Assembly: GCA_900660155.1 (NCBI GenBank)
Contig: CABFPE010000018.1
Location: forward strand, 204,674 to 268,673
Direction of reading: 5' to 3'
Length of the DNA stretch: 64,000 nucleotides
Source of the DNA: Hofstenia miamia
Taxonomy: Eukaryota; Xenacoelomorpha; Acoela; Hofsteniidae
The stretch's first letter is position 1. Each line of letters begins with the position of its first letter. Shown piece by piece: positions 58,260 through 64,000 of this stretch. Both the position numbers and the translations under genes were made by a program. The notes beneath the pieces are model-generated. The model saw only the letters and a program-made list of their open reading frames with translations. It did no database searches and was not told the DNA's origin.

Positions 58260-61200
58260 AAGCTGAGTTGGTACTATGCTATATGAAATGTATCCACAAA
58301 TATAGATATGCATAAAATTGACTGTGATAAATGCAATTGAAACAGTAAGTAAAGTGATTTGCTCTTTTAAATTTACATGTGTAAAATATTAAATTTTTTA
58401 GGATATTTAGCCAGCTCGAAGAGAAATATAGAAGGAAGTATAAGTTATACAGAAGAGTCAAATCATTACGTTGATATAAAAGCTTGTTTAACAAATTAGG
58501 TATATGTGAACCTACTAAATACATAGTCTGTTTGTCTCCCAACACATTCTATTGAGAGGTGGAGAAACATTAAAGTTGCCCAATTCTAATTGCAATTTAA
58601 ATTTTATTTTCTTACATTTGCACGGATTTGTTGTTCGTGTGCGCAGTTGTACCTCGCAGGAGAAGAAATTATTAGCGGTGTCTGCAGGCCTGGTATTTAG
58701 TAAATTACGACACACTCTATTAATTATAATTTATGAGAAATAGGTCAACGTTTGAGTTTTAGAACCCTATGTATATTTTAAAAATCTAGTGACTTTTTAT
58801 AAATGTTTTAATTATTGAGTAGCTATTCCTCAATTCTTACCAAATTTGCAATCAGCTTCATAAGGCTGTTGCTGTGGAATATCAGTGTATTCACTATTCA
58901 TTAAATAATTTCCTGTAATATCCTGATGTTAAATTGTATTACTTAAAACACTTCCGCAGTTCATGATCGTGATCGCGTCAAATTAACAACGCTTGACTTT
59001 AATTCACCTAAACCATTTCCTCAGTAATTAATGCCTAAATAACGTTTATTCTCCCATTAATACTGATCACAATAAACGACGTTAGTTCCTGGTAGTATCT
59101 CCGACTTTTTTATTACAATTAAACGTAATTTGATGTTCTATTATTGGCGGTGCTCTTTTTAACCATTTGGTTTTAATTTTTTAATTTGTTTTTAGCACCA
59201 TGCCAATGCAACCATATCCAGTGATTACCATATTTATTATCTGTTTAACAGATGTATTAACAGTTTGATTAGAAAACTTTAAAATCTCTTAACAGATTTG
59301 TTTAACAGATCTGTTTTATTATTGCTATAGCTAGTGAAAGGGCATGAAACTTACTCTTTTATACCTTCGCCCACTGAGGCTGAACGAATTTTTTCAATGT
59401 GCTTTTTTTCCCAAAAATCAGAAAAACCGTTCGTACGAGTTTACTAAGAAATCTGTTAAACAAATCGGTTAAATTAATATATTCTAGTTTCTGTTAAGTG
59501 AATCTGTAATATTTTGTAATGGAAGTGCTTTTTAATGCGTCAAAATTACTGATAGGTTAAAGTATACTAGTTATTTTGTATATGCAAGAATGATTAGCCA
59601 AATTTTTACCATATTAGTTTTAGACAAAATGTAGGATAAGGCAGCAATACAGTGTTCTCTATTAAAACTTCACTGTTAAGTGTTAACATGACTGGAAATT
59701 AAAAAAAATGATATTTTGTTCGACTTAACCTAGAAAAATATGGGGTCTGCTTGAGCAGTATTTTATATATTTGTAATTTACATTCTATGCATGTACATAA
59801 GAAAATGTTACAAAAACAAAGTTTTTTACATTGTAAATGCTGCATGAAGTTGTTATTTTCTAAAATCTATTGTATTGTTGCTACAACGGCATTTTGATTT
59901 TTGATGTTAAGCATGTCGTGGGAATAAATTTAAACAGTGGAAAGTGATTTTGCAAATTTACATACAATAGCTGTCTTAGTTTTTTTTATTAAGCCCGCGT
60001 TTTCACGAGAAGCAATCGTAAGCTTAATGTTTTTAAAACCCGCTCTGCTATAACGTCAAACGGTACTCTTTGTGTGAATATAGCAAGTGAGAAGATAGGC
60101 GCATCCATGCTGATCGGGTTTCTGTCTTTTATATTTTCTGAAATCCAATTATGTTAGTTTTTCGCTCTACAGTAGTTGGACTGTGCACAGCTTTACGCAC
60201 AGCCATTTGGGAATGGACTAAGTTTTCATAAGTTGTATTATTCAGTTATATTTTGTTTTCTGTCGTGTTTAACTTATGTTGAGAAATATGAAAATATACC
60301 CATAACATTTTTTAAGATCACGTGTGCTTTTATTCAAAATTTGCAAATTTTATCTTACCGATATTTTCATGAAAAATTGTTGTAATTCGAATATCACACT
60401 TCCCTCAATTTTCAAGCAACTTCTTTGAATCTTTCAGTTTTCTTAAAAGGTCGTTTAAAAAATTGTAGTAAGATGGTATGTAGAAAAATGGAGATTTTTA
60501 AAAATAGATTGTAACTTTGTGGATTTATTCTGATAATTTTTTCAAAATTAAAAATTAGTTTATTAACACTGGGGTTTGATTTATTTGTATAGACAAACCG
60601 AAATTATTTCATCCCAAAAGTGAAGGCTGTACTTTAGGAATTGTAAGAACATAAAACTGTATCGCAAAATTTCAGCTGTTTTATCTTTTGATATGTTGTT
60701 TGATGGTAATTCTTCAAACGGTATCAGAAGATTAAATCAAATGCTCCCTCCCTCCTGTTTTTTCCTAAAAGATACTTTATTTTCTAATTAGTTTTTAAAG
60801 TTTTTGTATAAGCCGTCTTTGCATATTACCCGAGGCCATTTTTGAGAAATAAGAAGTTTCTTGAAAATGATTTCTTGTTCTTCCTTCAGCGTCAAAATGC
60901 ATCTTACGTGTGATAATTGATGTTCCGTAAATACTAAATATTTCATTATTGGCTAAATGTATGTAATTTGCTAGCCAACGATTTTTGATGTTCGGTGATC
61001 GAGCAATAAGCCAAAACACAAAATTGGGCTCAAAATGTAGGGCTAGAAATTTGGATTGTTAGGTCTATATAAGTTTGATTAATTTTCGATACTTTTGCTG
61101 TAGTTCTTTTTTGCGAATGTTAAAACACATTTTATATTTCGGTTAAAATAATTGTATTTTCCTAGTTAAATTACATAAGACGTATATAAATGCAAATGCG

Positions 61201-61497
61201 TGGTATATTTTATAACGCAAACCAATAATTTTCTTTCAAAAATAACATTTCGATTATATTTACAATTGAGACCTGCCAATTCTTTTTGAAGGACATCCAT
61301 TACTGAACAGAACAATAAATCGTTTCATTTTAATTGATTTATTTCGATATTTTTTGCTCGAAATATCAATTTACTTCATTCATTATTCATAAAGTTTGTT
61401 GACTTTAAAAATATTACAACTCTCTGTAAAGAAATAATAGTTCAGCTTTTCATACAGTATGTTTTAATCATATTATTTAGCCAAAGATACCCATGCT
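58260..61497. other. intergenic, no gene seen
   Basis: AT-rich sequence. A cluster of TTTAACAGAT/ATCTGTTAAA palindromic units sits at about 59237-59470. No coding region was recognised. Confidence 0.5.
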
Positions 61498-61505
61498 ATC
61501 TCAAT

Positions 61506-61789
61506 TAGAGGTTTGCGGGCTAGCTCGGCGGCCGCGGGCTGCGGATGGGCATGGGCGGGCTTAAAACTCTTTCTTTTCTGAAAAAACGTTTTTTTTGTTT
61601 GAATTATACTCTGTTGGTAGTAACAATGGACTATCATTACACTATTACATTTTACATATAGGCTATTGTATAAATGTATAGAATGTAAAGGAATTACACC
61701 GTTATTAAGGAGAATGGGCCGCCCGCGCGTGGCCTAACATGTAAACGGGCGGGCAATACATTTTAAAAACCACGGCCCGCAAACCACTA
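61506..61789. mobile_element. hAT-type MITE with perfect 8 bp target duplication
   Basis: The inverted ends TAGAGGTTTGCGGGC and TAGTGGTTTGCGGGC (right end reverse-complemented) fit the hAT terminal rule YARNG. Identical 8 bp repeats, ATCTCAAT, flank the element (61498-61505 and 61790-61797). The 284 bp element has GC-rich CGGGC clusters at both ends and an AT-rich centre, with no frame. Its intact duplication suggests a young insertion. Confidence 0.9.
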
Positions 61790-61797
61790 ATCTCAAT

Positions 61798-64000
61798 TCG
61801 TTTCTTTTTAATATTTGTGTGGCGCCATAGATGTCTATATCAACCTATTTTTTTGAGCTTGTGCAAAGTCCTATGTCCTTCACATTATCTGCTCAGGGTA
61901 CTTTATGTAGTCAATTTGCAAAGGCAGATTTTCTTTTCAGAACATTCATATATGGTAAAAATATCCATTATGCTTTAAAAAAATAAATCTAAAAAGTCAT
62001 GTGAATCAATACTTTTGAAAATGAATGTATTTAGCTGGATGCGGCACACATTTATATTTTTGTTCGGGTGAGGTTATCTACCATAGTGAGCAAAGCATTG
62101 TGAAAACTTTCCATTATATTGGGCAACCCTTTTATATTCATTTACATATTTTTCCCTAGTGTGCAGCCTATATTAAAAGCGTAATTCAACAATGGTGTAT
62201 AGCAATTAGATAAACCTCACAACTTTTACGCAAAAGAAAGTAATTAAAATGCTTTTAACATCTTTGTTCTACACTAGTTGCTAATTGTGAAGTGCAAGAA
62301 AAATTCATCAAATATATTCAAAAACTTTGTTAAGTTTCGAAATATTCTATAATTAGTCCTTAAGATTGTTAAACAACAGTTGATGGCCTAATTCTGGCTC
62401 GTTTTATCAATTACTACTGTAGATAATAAATTAAATAAAACATGTCAATTTTTGAAGGTATACAATTTTTTGGATGTCATTAAAATTCTTTGCATTAATT
62501 GTCTTTGGTAAAATTTATAATTTGAATTGGACAAAGTGACTTTTGAAATTGTAGTAATTGTTTATGAAATTTTATGTATGTTTGGAGCTACTAGAGCAAC
62601 CGGATGCGCAGCAGACTATCGTATCCAGTTGAAGTAGGCGACCTCCTTTCCTTTCTTTCTGGATGTCTCAGCTTCTACTATGTTTGTTAGAACAGCACCA
62701 TCAGGGTCGCAAACAATGGTGAACTGCCTTAGTCCACTATGCTAGTACTAAGAATAATCGATAGAGAGATTTATTCATCTCCACAGATTGTATTTAGCTC
62801 GAATGTATTTCAGCTCTAGGAACTATAGAATGCTCCAGTACAGTTTAATAGAGTTTAAATTTCATTAATGTCTCTTTTAATTGAATTAATCAATAGGGTC
62901 TGCAACGTATTTTTAAATTCTCGAATTTATAAAAGTAGCTGAAAATGAAACCACTATTTGAATTTATATCATGCCTGTGACCAAATTTTATAAACTGTGT
63001 TTTTGACATTGTTATTTTCCAATATTTTAAACCAAAAAAAACTAAGAAATCTATACCAAGTGTTACATATATAAGTAAAATATTATGAAAACTAATATTT
63101 TACGCAATTGAAATACATGGAATTGCATGATAGTAGTACAATTGCTTACCTCGCCTTCTAGCGATGTTTGTGTAATTAGTCGCTAGATGTTTGTGGGAGA
63201 AACGTTGTTTTAGCATTTCTTTATTCCATTCCCACATCGCTGACTTGAGGAGAAACTGCAGCGCGCTTTAATTAACAATCTATCAACCTTAATTAATTCT
63301 TACTTTTATATATTAGATCTAAATTCATGTATTATTTACATCCATAATACTAGAAGGATTTGATTTCTTTTCTAAATTGATTAATTTTATACTTTAAAGT
63401 ATATTCAATTTTTTAGAAATATTAAATTTGAAAAGTTTACCTAGTTGTTCAAAAGTTGTGTTTGGGAATTTTTGTAATTTTCTAATAATGATCTTGACAT
63501 CTTTCAGAGGATTCATTAAGCTAGAATTTTTGGATCTAAAGTGTTCGCAGGTTTAGCAAACCCGGCTCGACCCCCATCCTGGAGTTGAAAGTTTATTAGC
63601 ATTACATACTTAGCCTATCCAATCCGAAACGAAAACAAACAAAATTTGCATCTGAATCTGAGTTGAGGATTCTAAAATTTGTTTAATAGTAATTTATCAA
63701 GGAAGTTATGGATGATATAACTCCTTTTGAAGAGTCATTACTAACGCTTTTTCAAAAAATTCACAAAAAATCTTCTTTGACGTCTAATTAGATTGGATGT
63801 ATTGTACATTGCCTTTAAATATTTCTATGGAAAACCATTGTTTTTTCAAAATAGACACTGGTGCTGGAGTTTTTATCCTTTTCAAATATAGTCTATGAAG
63901 CATTTAGGAAATTGAGATTTTGAAGGTTTCTAATATAGAATGTCTTCAGAATTTTGCTATTTTGCTGTACGTATTTATTTTGAATAATTTTGAAAATTTA
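61798..64000. other. intergenic, no gene seen
   Basis: AT-rich sequence. A GC-richer stretch at 62590-62740 and a CCCGGCTCGACCCCC motif near 63561 are reminiscent of repeat ends, but no partner was found. Confidence 0.4.

Noticed and set aside
1-64000. CRISPR arrays, tRNA, rRNA and LTR-type elements
   Set aside because: I looked for regularly spaced repeats, internal promoter boxes with cloverleaf pairing, rRNA cores and LTR/gag-pol signatures by eye and found none convincing. Reading by eye could miss diverged cases.

Overview
This window is strongly AT-rich animal nuclear DNA, with spliced genes, poly-TA microsatellites and a dense layer of decayed mobile elements. The recognisable host proteins (a C18orf21/RMP24-like protein, WDR53, ribulose-phosphate 3-epimerase, a TRIM-type RING/B-box protein and an AP-1 sigma adaptin) are metazoan. 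The repeat content (CR1/jockey-like LINEs, Penelope-like elements with GIY-YIG ends, hAT, mariner, pogo) suggests an invertebrate. Every one of the six gene starts has a TTTAG/TTTCAG acceptor-like sequence 0-18 nt upstream of the ATG. That would fit a spliced-leader trans-splicing lineage such as flatworms, tunicates or cnidarians, but the species cannot be fixed from the sequence.

Layout. 1-4300 holds a minus-strand LINE and a minus-strand Penelope-like fragment, with two probable false assembly duplications at single-N junctions. 6756-8853 is a nearly full-length but broken hAT transposon with a CGGBP1-like transposase. 11273-12198 is an internally deleted mariner-type element. 13053-20835 is a plus-strand gene cluster: C18orf21-like, WDR53, then RPE copy 1, whose single 3.5 kb intron is full of inverted-repeat elements. 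20945-21381 is an inverted repeat carrying hammerhead-like motifs. 23834-24542 is a pogo-type MITE. 28741-29473 is RPE copy 2, with the same exon structure but a 79 bp intron. 30.1-38.7 kb holds a GC-rich block with no assigned function, a hAT-type MITE with a perfect target duplication, LINE fossils and a pogo fragment set in a TA microsatellite. 39029-40927 is a single-exon TRIM-like gene whose 3' end starts a 600 bp near-palindrome. 44410-49284 is a complete two-exon minus-strand AP-1 sigma gene with a 4.4 kb repeat-filled intron. 49.3-64 kb holds no gene I can name; it contains MITEs, a LINE fragment, microsatellites and possible orphan exons.

The genes are housekeeping genes and do not form a single pathway: RNase MRP/rRNA processing (C18orf21-like), WD40 scaffold (WDR53), pentose-phosphate pathway (RPE), ubiquitin ligation (TRIM) and clathrin-adaptor trafficking (AP1S). 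The most unusual points are the uniform acceptor-at-ATG pattern, the twin RPE genes, the long hairpin at the TRIM 3' end and the repeated hammerhead-like motifs linked to Penelope-type sequence. No LTR retrovirus-like element, CRISPR array, rRNA or tRNA gene was recognised.
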